64,000 nt of DNA from Hirsutella rhossiliensis (lineage: Eukaryota > Ascomycota > Sordariomycetes > Hypocreales > Ophiocordycipitaceae), in assembly GCF_020360975.1 (NCBI RefSeq), contig NW_025408669.1, positions 5,394,001 to 5,458,000 on the forward strand, given 5' to 3'. Shown here piece by piece: positions 1 to 13,296 of the stretch (position 1 is the stretch's first letter; each line of letters begins with the position of its first letter). The notes beneath the pieces were generated by a model, which worked only from the letters and a program-made list of their open reading frames with translations, did no database searches and was not told where the DNA came from. The translations under genes and the position numbers were made by a program.

Positions 1-2443
1 GTCGTACATGGGTCCGGAGTAGTAGTGGTAGGCCTTGGACGTCTCGAGGGCCTTGCCGTCGTCGGGCGCCATGATGGCCTCCTCGGGAATCTCGTGATGC
101 CTCGCGCCGCCGTAGACGCCGCTGCGGCTGTCGTACGTGGTGGCATAGCCCCCAGTCCCGGCCCCGCTGAGCATGGCGTTGGAGTTGTTGAAGTCTGCTG
201 CCATGTGGCCCATGGCCGTGTATCCGCTCAGGTTGCCCGCGGAACCTCCCGGGCCATTTCCTTGGCTGCCCCGTCTCTCGTTCTGGTAGTGGCCAGGCGA
301 CCGGCCGCGCACAATCATCTTAGCCGACTTGCGGTAGGCAACCTTGACGTACTGGTCCGGGCTGTGGGCGCCCACGTCTGCCCACAGCTCCACAATGAGG
401 TGGTAGTATTGCTGCGCCGCCCGTCGTTTTCCGTTGTTGAGCGTTGCATTCTTGAACTGGATGCGTTCAAACGTGTGCTCGGCCGGAAGCTGCTGCGCGG
501 CTGTCTGCGGTCCACCGAGCCCGTCCGAGTATAAGCCTCTTGTGCCGGGGATGGCGGGGCCGTCCCCGTAGGGATTCATGCCGTGGTGCGACGAGGAGCT
601 TGTCTTGGGCGCCATTGGGATCTTGGACGGCTTGCTGATGGGGCCCTTGTCTCGCTTGGGCGTGTGCTGCACCAGCTCGATGTGCTGCTGCTCGTTCTCG
701 GCCACGACGGCCGAGATGCACATGGCGAACCCGTACACTTGGTATGTCTGCGCCGCCGAGGCCGTCGACGATGTCGGCGTGAACTGGATCGGCACGTTTG
801 GATAGTATAGTGGGCTCAGCGCGTACGAGCACACGCAGGCCAGGTAGTTGCGGCGGTAGCACGTCCACTCCTGGTCGCACGACAGAAAGGGACCCTTGTC
901 GACGGTGCCCGAGATTTCGATCTTGATGGGCGTCATTGCCGAGTCGATGTAATTCAACGACCCCAGCGTCTGCATTGGCTGGAGCGGTGGCACCGAGCCT
1001 TGGCCCGGCCGATGTGCGTACTGGCCCAAGTCCATCCTTGCGGCCGAGGGCGAGGCGAATCCGGCGAGCGAGCTTTGCGACGCCGTTATCTGGTGTCGCC
1101 GCAGAGACGCTCCCACAAAGGCCGGCGACCGCGGGAGGTGCTCCGAGGCTCGGCGGAAAGGCGGCGTTGCTGTCGAATAGTGGTCCAAGGCGCCGATGTG
1201 TCTGCCGGTGCGCTGAGCGTGCGTTTGGGCATGTGCCATGCCCGTCGATGGAGTCGAGCTGCGCAGCCTGTGAGCTATTGATTGTCCTTTGTCTGTCTTG
1301 CCCTCGCGTTGACCCAAACTCTGGCTGCTTCTTGAAGCCCTCCTTCTTCGCCACAACTCTTCCCTTCCCGCTCCCTGGGTGTGTGTTTGTGGGCGCCCCT
1401 TGAAGGAGAGGATCGAAGACGAAAGACATGAGGGGGGAGGCGTGACCTACTTGGACGTTAAACGAGGTCTGCTGTCTGCTCCATAGATGGGCCCGTGAGT
1501 TTGATAAAGAGCGCCCGGTTCGTCTTGGGAGTATGGCGCGGCTGCGTGCTGCAAATTGGTCGAGTGGAAGAGGTTCAATAGCGGTGACGGCTGGGGAGCA
1601 TCTATTGTAAGTGAAGGCGGAGCATGAGTTTCCTGGGTGAATCTGCACACACTGTCAGTCAGAGCAACAAGGAGAATCCGACGAATCTCGAGAAAGCAAG
1701 AATCCGGTGGTGGAAGCCGTTGAGCCCGCCACAGAAGGATGCCGTACCGTCCCTTGCGGTACACGATGCCCACGTACAACCAAGTCGTAAGGTGATACTG
1801 CCAACGCTCATGTAGTACTGAAACGACATATACAGAATCGAGAAAAGCTGCGTCACTACGCCGCTTCGAGGGTTTCGAGCCGGTGAGTGTACAGAAAAGT
1901 CACAGGGGTAGCACGTTCAGGGTGAAGAAAAAAGCGACGACGGCAACAAGGTCGACGGCCGTCGCCTCGATGAGCCCGAGTGACGCTTCTTTGGCTCCTT
2001 TTTTTTCCGGGGTTGAAGAGGAGAAGAAGGTAAGAGAGGGGGGGGGGGGACAAGATAGATAGGATGGATCTGTTTGCTTGGCCTGATCTTGATCGAACGG
2101 CTCCATCAGACAGCTACTACGGCGGGGCAGGATCGGAAGTTGACACTCGTAAAGGACTTGATGCTGGACCCACAGCCGGTAGGGGTCCCCAATGGACCAA
2201 AAGGAGGTGCATGAATGGGGTGGAGGGATAGGAGAAAGAGGCATGTACAAGGGCGCCGGCGCCGGCGGTGGTGCTGCTGACGGTATGTGGTGGAGGAGAA
2301 GGAGAAAGAAGGTGGTGGTGGTGCGACGATTGCAACGAGAATCGACTGCCAATGAACGCACAAACTCACCTCAGTTCACCCGGCTGGGGCTGTAAGTCGA
2401 GGTAGGCCAGTTCCGCGCACTGCGACGGCGAGGAAGCGTAGTC
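1..2443 (-). CDS. NDT80/PhoG-family transcription factor (vib-1/xprG/fsd-1 type), partial
   Basis: The minus-strand reading frame encodes an NDT80/PhoG-like DNA-binding domain. Visible motifs are WTCYRRNYLACVCSYAL (near 830-880), YGFAMCISAVVAENEQQ, HTFERIQF, NGKRRAAQQYY and MIVRGRSPGHY (near 290-310). Family members are nuclear regulators of meiosis, nutrient stress, secreted proteases or heterokaryon incompatibility. I infer exons 2443-2370, 1642-1451 and 1267 to beyond base 1. The introns are 2369-1643 (unusually long, 727 nt) and 1450-1268, and the phases agree across both joins. The C-terminus lies outside the window. The first ATG exon is not resolved: the 2443 exon starts at a good pyrimidine-rich acceptor, so at least one exon lies upstream, perhaps ending at the GTACGT donor near 3350. 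The family assignment is firm; which paralogue (vib-1, xprG or fsd-1) is not settled. Confidence 0.8.
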
Positions 2444-2587
2444 CTGTGAGAAACGAGGAAGACGTTAGAACGAAAACTGCAGCTTTATGACGGTCCGCGC
2501 TTCGCCGGCTGATTCCGTTGGCTCGTGACAACAAACACCAGACCCTGCCATCGTCCATCCATGCTCGGACGTGTGAGATTGAAGACG

Positions 2588-2614
2588 TGTATGTATGTAT
2601 GGATGGATGGATGG
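2588..2614. repeat. GTAT/GGAT microsatellite
   Basis: Short run of GTAT followed by GGAT tetranucleotides in the presumed 5' intron/leader region of the NDT80-like gene. Confidence 0.7.
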
Positions 2615-4399
2615 CCATGTACATGTTAGCCTCCCCCCCCTCCCCCGTCTGAGGCTCCATGGAGATTGATGAGCCACGGCTTTACGATGAACCTGGTTCT
2701 CCGATGTGTTAGCGGGCACGGCACAACCCAGCAGCATGCATTCGAGGCAAGACATATGTTGCAGGACGGCCGGGGTCGTGGCTCGGGATGCCACTGCTTG
2801 TTAGGTGGACGTGCATTCGACAGACAGGGCAATGTAACTGGGCCCGGACGCAAACGGTACAGTACAACAGGATACTCGGAGCTCCAGGCACAGTACCTGG
2901 GCGCAGGGCGTTGCAGGGGTTTGTCCAGTGCTGTCGGAACCAGGACGCCACGCATTGCCGGGGGCTGGGCGGTTACACAAACACGCCCGGGGTCTGGGTC
3001 TGAACCTGTCCGGCCCCAGACCAACGCCGTCTGAAATCTGCAGGGACTGGCCAGATCTGCCGCATACGAATGAGTTCACAGCGTCCATGCCCCGGTCGTG
3101 GGTCGCAGCCACGAGAGGAGAGGGCAGAGGTGGTCGAAGGGTGCCGAGCAAGGAGAGGACTTTTGATTGCTGGTCCAAGGGGGGCGTAAACGCTGGCGAG
3201 GAGAGACAACCCCCGGTCCTGCCGCCGGCATCTCCGTCCTCGGCTGCTGCTGCTTCTGTTGTCGTCTTTGCCCGTGCCGCGCAAGAGGAGTGGTGCGTGT
3301 ATGGGGGCAAAGAGAGAGAGGAAATCAAAAGATGGCTTCTTGAACGTACCTCGCCAGCTGAGAACAGCGAGGAAGCTCTTCCAGCAGTAACAAACAGGCA
3401 TGTGCATGTGAAAGCCAAGTCATTTACACCTCGCCGTTGAAAGTCCCACCTGTCAAGTCATAATGCAGCAGTGATAAGGTGGACGGGTGGCGCCCAAGGG
3501 CAAAGCAGCACTGTCGCCCAACGGACAACGCCTTAAACTCAATGGGGGCATAAATACCTTAAAGCTCGGAGGATGCATAAACGCCGACTGAGCGACGGCA
3601 GATGTCGCAACTGACAAGTAAAAAGAGGTTTTCTCGACAGACGACTCGACGCTTCGGGAACGGGTGCCGTGATTCGGGTACCTCAGCTCGATAGCTGAGC
3701 TGGACTATTAGCCGGAAGAATCGCCCAGGACCACGAGGACGGAGGCCGACCTGGGAGACAGGGGATTTTCTGATGATGTTCGTGTTGCTGGAAATAGGTC
3801 GAAGCCGCTCAAACAATCTCCGATCGAGTTGTTTCCACCACAATCGTTCGTCAAAGCTCTTTTGATTGTCCTAGCGTCGCTAGACATTCGAGTCGTCCCA
3901 CAAGAGATGCTAACCGTCCTGCAACTAGTTCCCGGTGCCGTCTTCGGAAGGACGTGACGAATCTGAAATCGACAACAAAGAGGCCACGACACGTCGAGAA
4001 ATGCCCCTGGGGTGGATACCGCCGCTGCCGCCCTTGTTATCCTCGTTCCAAGTCGTGGACTGTCTGAAGTCTAAAGGCACGGATTTTCCTTGATCGATGG
4101 GCCCCTGAAAACTATATTGGGCGGTTAGCTGCTTGGTTTCGATGGGCCGAGAGAGTTCCTCGTCGAACAACATGGGCTGTTCCCACTCAATAACGCCGGC
4201 AGCGGCTGACGGAGGGCCGAGTAATGACACAAGCACGGCCGCAGTGGCGCCGACTGCTTCCGCCCACCCGGAGACGCAACCGCGGCCAAGTTCTCGGGCC
4301 AGTTCCGAGATGGTCGAGGCCATGGTGGTGACGATAACGTAGGTGGCGAAGAAGTCACGGCGAGGAACAGGTGCGAGTACACCGCGGACTTGAGGGGCG

Positions 4400-7300
4400 G
4401 GGACCTACCAAGTATTGAAGGCCCTTCTGCTACCTCTGCAACTCTCTGTGAGCCCTCCCCTGGCAGCAAGGAGCCTCCGGAGTGTAGAGGCTGCGGCTGT
4501 TGTCGGAGAGACGACAAGGCGTAGATCAAAGTTAAATGCTGGTGCGACGGTTCGGGTGCTGGCTCGGACGCGCCAGCAACAGCTACCACACGATGTCTAT
4601 GCGTGGGATAATGTCGGTCAACCGACAAGGCACACCTTTCTGCGACAGGCTCGTGCAAGGACAGGATCTTTGACGAATAGTTGCCTATATAATCCCTGAG
4701 GTTCTCGCCGTGGCTGGGCCTCGCCTCACGTCAAACTCGTCGTGTACTCGTGGGTCCACGGAATTTGGTCGAGGCGAAAGTGGTACAACGTAGGCTGCCC
4801 ACGGGATGAAAGCGACACTGCTCCGGGTGGGGAGACGGGAACCCCGAGGCGAGATGGAGTGATGGTAAGAAGAAGTCTAACTTTGGCAAGGGAGAAATGA
4901 GAGCTGACGAGACGGTAGAGAACATGGGATCGGTTGTGCAAATTCTTGGAATATGAGCACAGGCGTCGACAAGACAACGAGGAGTCGTGGGCCCTTTTTA
5001 TGAAAAGCACCCCAACTACCCGAACGTTGAGATGTCCATGACACGGGGCAATGTCAAGCTACGTGGTTGTTGGCCATACACCCCCCAAGGCTTAATGGTG
5101 GGCAGCGGCGGCCAGTTCGTTGGCGAGCCATGGCGCAAGGTTGCTTGCTTGCTTGCAAATAACAATCAAGGAACGCGCGAGGAGCCGCGTTAGCTTGACT
5201 TGCCCGGCCCTTGGGACTTGGACCAGACACCGGCTTCTGGCCTGCTGCAACGCAGCTTCGGAAGAGAAACATGGCTTGTCTTTTGTTGCGATGAGAGATA
5301 GTGGTGTCTTGACAGAACCCCCGCCCTTCTCCATCCCGGCGCCAGTCTCCCGAGGTGGGTACGACAAGAACTCTTCCCCGGAGACTCACCCATTGACTTG
5401 CTCGCCAGTGTTGATGTCGAGTCTCTTGGAACGTGTCTTGCCTACCTGATGACGGGTACTTGGCCAAGGCAGGGTTCTGTCAAGAAGAGGTGTAGCTGAG
5501 CCTTGGTTCGTCTGTTGGCCCCCGATGCCCCATCTGAGGTCCGCATACATGCAGTTACCCGTTCCCCCATAGGGACCACTTGAACGCGCGACGGGTTTAC
5601 CTCAGCTGATTGGCCAGGAGCTAGCCTTTGATGAAGGAGCCACCCATGCGGTTAACTGCAGGCTCGAGCAATGGATTTCTGAGAAGGATGGGGAAGAGTG
5701 CCGAGCGTGCTTCTCGTTCCGTAGCTGTATGGGAGGACGGCTCCGGTTCCCCCAAAGGCTTCTCTACGCTTGAAAGAGCCTGCCTGCACATTGCCGAGGG
5801 CCGTATGATATCGAAAAAAGCAGTCCGACTGTCCGTCTCCAAAGTACATGATGAGGGGAAGCTGCACCCATGGGCATGCACTGCACGTAGTAAGGCGTCT
5901 CGAAGGGGATTTGGTGAGCGTGGTACGCCTTCAGGAGAGGCGGGGGGAGTCATGCCCTCGCGCCAAGGTTTCGGGCCTTTGCTCCTGCCACGCGCCTAAA
6001 CAATAAGAAGTGGCTTAGGGGCTTGTTGTCAAGACCACTACAGCAAGGGGTGGCCCAGATAGTGGTGCCACAGCATCCAGCGTCAGGCTTCCAGCTTGAC
6101 ACAGCGACATGTGAGGGCGTGGGACTCCTCAGACTCGGGGGACTCTGTGCGGATGAGCGAGAGCTGAGCATCGGCGACGCCGGCACAAGGCCCAACAGAA
6201 AATACTCAAAAGCCCTCTTGCGCCAGGCCGACAAGATCAGGCCGCCCTGTTCCCGGCGTGCCGCTGCCGTCTCGGGGCAGGCCAATGATATCAACCTTTA
6301 GCCGAGAAAAGGGAGGGCTTACCGCCTCTGCCCAGCCGATCCGCGGGACAGCCAGAGAGAGATGATTGCGTCTGGCGATGGCTAGGACTTCAGCTGCAGG
6401 TCATCGTGTTGCCTCCATGCAATGAGCGGCTGGCAGAGCTAGGCAGCCGATGCTTGTCGGTGCGACTTGCGGCCAACCGGGGTAGGAGTAGCGTTGAAAC
6501 GCGGAGCTCAGGCGGCCACACGGTGCCCGAGGCTTTTGGGACCAGGGAGAAAGCCAGCCTCGACAGTGCAGTGTCGTCATCCATCTCCCGGGCGTGGATT
6601 GAATTCGCCACCGCGGGTTCTGGTCAGTGGGCGGATTCCGACATGGGCGTCTCGCGCACCCGAGATGGAAGCGAGGAGCGATTTGCAAGATCAGGGACGC
6701 GCGTAGCATTGACGAGCGAGGTTGTGAGGCCCAGGAGTTTCCATAGAATAGCCTGGTGTCTGAGTCGACGAACAAGGGATTGCACAAGCGGCAAGGCGAC
6801 CTGCCCAGCACTGGAGCGCGGGTTACGACACATGGCTCTGAGACGGCAACACCTGTCAGGCAAGATCAGATCTTGTACAAGGCGGCTAGTCGGAGCTTCC
6901 TCAAGGGTCCTCACTTTTGCGTCGTCGAGGTCGCGGCGAAGAGCGATAAAGGGATCGGGATGAGATGGCGGGCGGGCGGCGTGCACCGACCCAGCGCTGG
7001 TGGCTGCAGTGACGCCAACAGACCATTGATGTTCTGCATTGCTGGCACAGCCGCAGTGTCTTTCTGGACAAGGTGGTGACACAGTTGTTACGACCCGGAC
7101 GCGACGGATCAAGGCGGTGGCAGGACGGGCTCAGGACGAAAACCGCCCATCGGGTCGGGGAACCTGGCCGGCGAGCCGTTGCGGATTACACATAGATTTT
7201 CGTGTAGCCTCTTGGTCGGCAAGGCAATCGACAACGAGGCGTGAGTGAAGAGCGGCCGGGGCATCCATGGTGGAGACGGGTTGATGGCCTTGATATCCTC

Positions 7301-10300
7301 ACTGCTGCTGTTGGAAAGGAGGCGTGAAGTCGGCCGCAGCGGCTCACGCGGGCCGTGTGATTTAATCAGTCTACACACCGTACGCTCTTTGTTCGCCCAA
7401 CAACAAGGTGTGTACATGTACGTCTGGTGCGGGAGAAGACACACGGTACGTACTGCTTCATCTCTTATAATTAGCGAATAACGGAATTCGACAAGACGAT
7501 GGACTCAACAGGTACAGATAGAGATGCCCGCGTTCTTCGAATGAATGAAGGTATTTAAACATTCCACGGCTTCCAGACAGCGGGCGACTGAATAATGGAC
7601 CTTGAGCCCTGTCAAGCTTGGCAGGACAGCTTTGGAATTGTCCGTATGTCCTTATCTGTGCACCCACTGTCCGTGGATCTCACGTTCTCCAAGAGCACCA
7701 CGGTGCTGGGCAGCTTAACCCCTTCTCTGGAGACTGAACCTCATGGACTTGCCTGTCTTGCTCTTAGTCCGTGCCGAGTCTCTTGTAGCAACTGACAAGC
7801 CCACGGTACTTAAGGTAGAATGAGAATACCTGCACAGTGCGTACTTGGCTCTTCTGTCTATAGCAGGTGGCAGGTACACAGTGCTTCGTACCTGTGGAGC
7901 GCTTGCGTAACTTCCTTTCGAGTCGTCCCCCTTGCTCTTGACAGGCGAAGAATCACCGACGAGTGACGAAACCTTCATCCAACCTCATGGCATAACGTGC
8001 CGTCGCCCCCACGCTTTGAGATCAGGAAATAGCCTCGACAATGACCCAAGAAAACCATGTGGGTGCGCTGGCCTCGGCGTCTTTCCCGCAGGAGACTGAC
8101 TGCCTGTGCCACATCGAAAAGGCAGCCTTCAGTGATTGGGTCGTGATGTTTCCCCGGAGACATGATCAACGCTGGGGTCTATGAACGACGTCGGGCTTGC
8201 CTTGCTCCTCACTTCCATGGCTGTCGGACGCAAAGCACAGCGTGAGCAACTCTCCCGCGCACTCGGACTCCTTCGTTTGGTTGACGAGTGCCATCCAGCA
8301 TGGACAGGCCAAGGACGAGAGGGCAAATGACTTGTTCGGCTGACTGCCGTGGGGCTCTGTCCATGCTATACACCCTATGTCTCTGTCGGAACTCTTGCAA
8401 CGCATCCTCCGCGTCCTTCGTTTTCATCTGGCATCTGATCATGCAATTCCAGCCCTGGATCTCCAAGAATTGCTGCCAAGTGCGCTCCATCCTGGAGCAC
8501 CCGTTCCGATCAATGTGTCTCATATGCGACCAGAAAACTGCTGCCTTGCTTGGCCGCAAGGGGCTGTTCCTGCGTGTCTATTTCGGGTCTGAGCAATGGC
8601 CACGTCCGTAGCATGGCTGGCAACCACGAGTCGACTCCTCGCTTGTACGCTGATACTGGAAGGAAGCCCCTGAAACAACTACCATCCTCTTCGATGGACG
8701 TTCATCTTACTTGGGACACAAAGGTAGGGTGCTCATTTCTCCCCTTGTTGCCAGCCAAGAGAGATTGAATCAACTGCTGTCAGATCCGTGCTCACAGCGG
8801 GCCGCCAGAGTGGCCTGGCCAGCATAGTAGGCACGCGACAGCAGGGATGCCTTCAGAAGATGTAATGGGCTGCTCGGCCGGGAAAGCCGTCTGAGCATGC
8901 AAGGCGAGTGGCGGAAGGTTGAAAAGCCATCGGGCCATTCACGGCGCAGGCTTTCCACCTCGTTTCCGGCATCATCAGGCGGGCATAATGCATCCTCACC
9001 TTTGCCGTGCAGGTGGCCGTCTCAACCATGGCCGGCATCAAAACCACCACAGACCATGCGTCGACTGCCAACGTCTATTTCCGGGGGGGTCCTATTGGTC
9101 CAGCCCACGAATTGGGGATGGGAGCCCGCTGCAGCGACTGGACTCCTGATCCGAAATTCGATGCCTGTTCGCAGGGCCCTTTAGTATCTCGTCTCCACCA
9201 AAACGCTCCTCCGATGGCCAAGGTCCGCTCAAGAGGGTGCATGTCACACGCCGAGTGCCTGCCTATGGGCCTGCTATAGGCGGAGGCATTGCCTTGTCGC
9301 CAAACTCTGGCGCTGACTTGCGGGACATGACAGCAACTCCGCACCAGCATCAGGGGTATTCGCTGTATGTGTTGGGCTTGTGGCACGTATTTTCATCAGG
9401 GCCCAGGGGCTACCTATCCGCCGTGGCCAAGGGCAGCTGTGCTAGTTGCGATGGGAGACCCTGCGTCTGCTGCTCGATAACTGGGCTCGACAAGGTCACC
9501 AAGGGCTCTAGCTCTGCCCGATGGATGAGAAGTCGCTGAGGAGTCGGCTCGCTCCTCTCCTTCTGCCAGAGAGTCGGTAGGTCTCACTTGTCGCCTTGGA
9601 AAGAGGCGTGTCACCACGCTGAAGGCACCCGCTCTACCTGGTGTTTTCCCGATTCGTTCGCTTCGTCTTTCCACATCCAGCCAAGAATCAAGGCCCGCCG
9701 TCTCCGTAAATCAGGCCACAACTACTGCTATTGCGGTCGGCTTAGGCTGACACACCTCTCCTGCAGCAATGTCTCAAGAGCCCTCGATCCATGTCTGCTG
9801 GGATCCTCGCCGAGATTTCAACGATACAGTGGCGCGGTACTTGACTCCCTGATCGTGGGCGGTCTTCCACCGACGCTGAGGTGAATACATGCCCGTCAGA
9901 CGTTACTTGACGGGTGCACCGTCACCCTTTGAACCTCGCGGCCTCTTCCGTGTGGCCAAGCTATCAGACCGATTTTTGGCGGGTTTAGGATGAAGAAGGC
10001 CCGCGGCGGCCATTCTCGACTCTCTTTGGATCGATTGCAGCCCGTGGTGACTCCATGGCGTTGTTCAGCGCGCAGAGAGTCCCCTGTACACCCCCCTCTT
10101 GGCCAGTGTTGTATGACCCGAATGCTGAGGCAGCTGCAATGCCATGGCGGAACGGGGTTAAGCAGCTCAGTCGACTCTTGTTAAGCCCTGGGGCGGCCAT
10201 CAGGGAGGAAAAGCCCGACGCCCTCCTGCGCAAAGACCAGGGAAGCCAAGATCCACGCTTCCGAGCCTCGCCAAGTGGATGAAGATGAGGGAGGGGAAGT

Positions 10301-11170
10301 GGCCGTAGGCCGAGGGGGTGTGAGCAGGCAGTCTGTCGTGATACTGTCTCCCCCTCATACAAGTGGAAGAAGGCCAAGTTCACGCGGTGGTGGCTCATGT
10401 GAAACCTTTCTATCAGCATCGATGCTTTGCATGTCTCGGCCGGACGAATGCAGCGGAGCGACACGATTGCCTGGATCAGGATCGACTTGGTCGGCTGCCA
10501 ACCATGACTTGCCAGCCAGGGTGGGGGCAGAAAGGCGGCCGTGGAAGCATGGTTTGCTCGTGTGCGAGCAGACGACCTTTGGACCAGCTGGGCTAGTCGT
10601 CGTGGCCCGCGAGTCGGGATTGGTGGCCTTGAGGCAAGATTGAGTGAACCAGGCACGCCGGAGCAGCCCCAAAATTGGGGCCTGGCGTTGAATCGGCTTG
10701 GACCCTATGAGAAGCAGTCGAACACTTCGTATGCCAACGGTAAGGTGGAAGGGATCACTTCTCGAGCCCTCTAGCATGCAGCGTCTATTCCTGCCCTAAG
10801 AGACCAACGCCCATGAATCAAGCATCTTTCTGCCTTGGCCAACAACCACACGGAACACTACCGCTGCCCTCCAACGGAGATGTGGAGCGAGGCCGAGAAA
10901 CGAGAAAAGCGAGTGTGGCCAAAAGAAAGGGCAGATGGCGCTCTCGTCGTTTAACGCCGAGAAGGCGGACCCGAATCCTTGCCGTGAAAGCCGACATGCC
11001 CTGCTGCGGACGAAGGCTCTGGTGGGTCACGGGCCGGCGGAGGCATCGGCGGGGCATCGGCTGTGGCGCCCGCTGATCTAACGGCCCAAGCTCATTGGCA
11101 GCGTCATCAACGACGGATTCGTCATGCTTCACTCTTCACTCTTGCACAGGTCGCAAGAGCCCGGTCTGGC
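4400..11170. other. Long stretch without convincing genes
   Basis: About 6.7 kb of ordinary, fairly GC-rich sequence. The open frames on both strands are short (under 225 codons), overlap one another and show no recognisable domain. They are rich in Arg, Ser, Pro and Cys, as chance frames in GC-rich DNA are. No tRNA, repeat array or transposon termini were recognised. It lies upstream of the minus-strand NDT80-like gene, so it may hold that gene's distal promoter, a long 5' leader or a non-coding transcript. Confidence 0.5.
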
Positions 11171-12612
11171 ATGCCTAGAAAGAGGCCGCAGGTCAAGTCC
11201 TTCAAGCCAAATCCCGTGGCATCCTCGGCGCAATCGTCTGCGCCCAGCGCCTCCGCCGGCAAGCAAACCGCGCCGTTCGACCAGGACGTGGCTGACAGGC
11301 TCTCTCAGACAAGAACAGGGCGCCCGCGAGCGTCAACCAACTGCTGGCAAACCTGCGCCGGGCCTCGACTGCCTCTTCGGCTGCCCGCCCCGTCCCGACG
11401 CCCGCCCCCAGCCTGCCCCCGGCCATCAGAGAAGTCCTCCAGCTCCCCGAGACTCCTGCGCCACTGCCGAGACGAGCCGCGAGGCAAAGATTTGACGAGC
11501 ATGGCCGGCGTCTTCCCGCCGGGCCTGCTCCTCCACGCAGCTGGCTCTCAAAGGAATACGCCGAAACAGCAGCTGAGAGGCATCCGGGGCGATCGTCGCG
11601 GGTGACGTTTCCCGGGCCGGCCCAGGCGACGCTGCCCGGAGCTTATATGCCAGCGCCCGGAAGCTTCATAGATATACTTCTACGGCGTCTAGCCTTGGAC
11701 TGGGAGGCCCATCGTGTCTACAACCAGTACCATTTGTACTCGTTGCCCAGTCACCTCAAAACAGCGCTCATTCGGTACATTGGCGTGGCAGCGGAGCAAG
11801 GCGCTTCCGTCGCTGACCTCAAGGTAATACTACTGCCACCAGCTGGAGCGTACAGCGACGACGATGACGACCATACTGGGCGAGAATCCACATGGAACTG
11901 CGAAATTAGCTGCCTGGACCTGTCTGGCTCGATCGGTCGATCGCTGCAACCAAAAGATGTCTCCCGTCTTCTTTTCCCGTTGACCACGGAGACCGGGTCT
12001 GAGCAAGTCAAGGACTCATGGGACGCTGCTGATCCGATTCCGAGCCCGCCTCGCGTGCTGTTGCCTAATCTCACCCATCTTTCGTTGGCCTTGGATCCCA
12101 CGACGGGCCAAGACGCGTCATGGAAACAGCTGCTCGCGCTCTCCTCCAAGCTATCTGCCGTCACTCACTTGAGCCTCGCCTTTTGGCCGGCGCCGTGCCA
12201 GCATCGGCCAAGGCAGCATTCTTTCGTGGCGCCTTTTGGAGGCCCGGAAAGTCCCGAAGGCGGCCCCCGTGACTCGATGGATGGGGACTGGAGCGAGACG
12301 CTGCTCGTTCTGAGGCTGCTGAGCAGGAACCTGTATAGGCTGGAGTACCTCGACTTGACGGGGTGCGTGTCGTGGTTCGAGGCTCTGAAGCTCGAGAATG
12401 GGCACGACTTTGTCGACTGGGTTTGGGCTTGGGGGAAACTTGGCGTCCTGAGGCTATACGCGGGCTGGACACCGGGCGAGGACGCACTGCCATCGGAAAG
12501 ACTGGCACACGGAGAAGCCGCCAAGATGGCAAGGAGCATAGAGAGACACATTGTAGCCAAGAGGGCAGGCAAGGCCATGTTTATCACGGTGGAGCATGAC
12601 GAGGCGGCATAG
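11171..12612 (+). CDS. Conserved fungal hypothetical protein with LRR-like segments; apparent frameshift near 11300
   Basis: The ATG at 11171 opens a basic N-terminus (MPRKRPQVKSFKP). From about 11300 the convincing frame is a different one. It runs through NQLLANLRRAS, a Pro-rich stretch with PAPPRSWLSKEYA, then PGSFIDILLRRLALDW and YNQYHLYSLPSHLKTALIRY, and on to 12612. Downstream segments such as LPNLTHLSLAL, LSAVTHLSLAFW and YRLEYLDLTGC look like leucine-rich-repeat strands, as in F-box/LRR-like proteins; no F-box was identified. The function is unknown. The switch of frame falls at a CTCTCT run (about 11299-11304). It could be a 2-nt slippage or assembly error, a true frameshift, or a small intron with acceptor GACAG. 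The long uniform frame from 11602 to 12612 is the most secure part. Confidence 0.65.
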
Positions 12613-13296
12613 GCTGGGGAATACAAAGGCGATGTACCGTCTGCGAGTGTCTATGCCTGTATTCTGCACCGTCCCTTGTTGTGGGCCATGGTTCTCAAGT
12701 CGGTATTGTCTGCTGGCCTACATGTATGTGCAAGACGCCGAAGGCTGAGAAATTGCAACTCCGGAACCACCTACCCTAGAGCCCCGGGGCATGCCCTATG
12801 ACGTCATTCATCGCCGCCGGCGACGTCGAGATTTGCCGTCACCAATGGTTAATACCATTGCCCTTGATCTGTCTCGTTATTGAGCAATATGAGGGCGGCC
12901 GGGCGAGTCAGAGCGAGTAATGCCGGATGCTACAGTTGTGGACATCGGCGTGAGTCATCCGGCCGGCGCTCGGTCTGGTTGCTGCGTGAAGGATATTCAC
13001 CCATAATGCAGACAAGCACTGAGCGAAAACTTCCATTGCTGTTGTGATTGATTCCTCAGGCATACCGGGCAGCGCGAGTACCTATTCTTTCCGCTACCGA
13101 AGCCAATCTTGGATGCTGCTATAAATATCCGCCCTACTTCGTCGTCTTCGACCTCTCCTGTAATATCATCAACACCGCCAACAAAGGGCGTCTTCCTCTG
13201 CTTCGCCTTCCCCATCGTACATCTCAATTGTATAATAATTTAGGTCTGCACTCTCGCTCAGGCGCCTCCCACCAGCCGGCTTCTACGCAGTCAAGC
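12613..13296. other. Intergenic: 3' end of the LRR-like gene and promoter of the ABC-F gene
   Basis: No open frame of note. Contains a TATA-like box at 13120-13127 ahead of the ABC-F start. Confidence 0.6.
13120..13127 (+). promoter_or_regulatory. TATA box of the ABC-F gene
   Basis: TATAAATA, about 170 nt before the ATG at 13297, in an otherwise mixed-composition promoter. Confidence 0.5.

Noticed and set aside
467..1648. Long minus-strand open frame of 393 codons
   Set aside because: It is a shadow of the true NDT80-like frame, which lies in another reading frame and carries the conserved motifs.
9985..10656. 223-codon minus-strand frame in the gene-free stretch
   Set aside because: Arg/Ser/Pro-rich, no domain, overlapped by equally long frames on the other strand; looks like chance.
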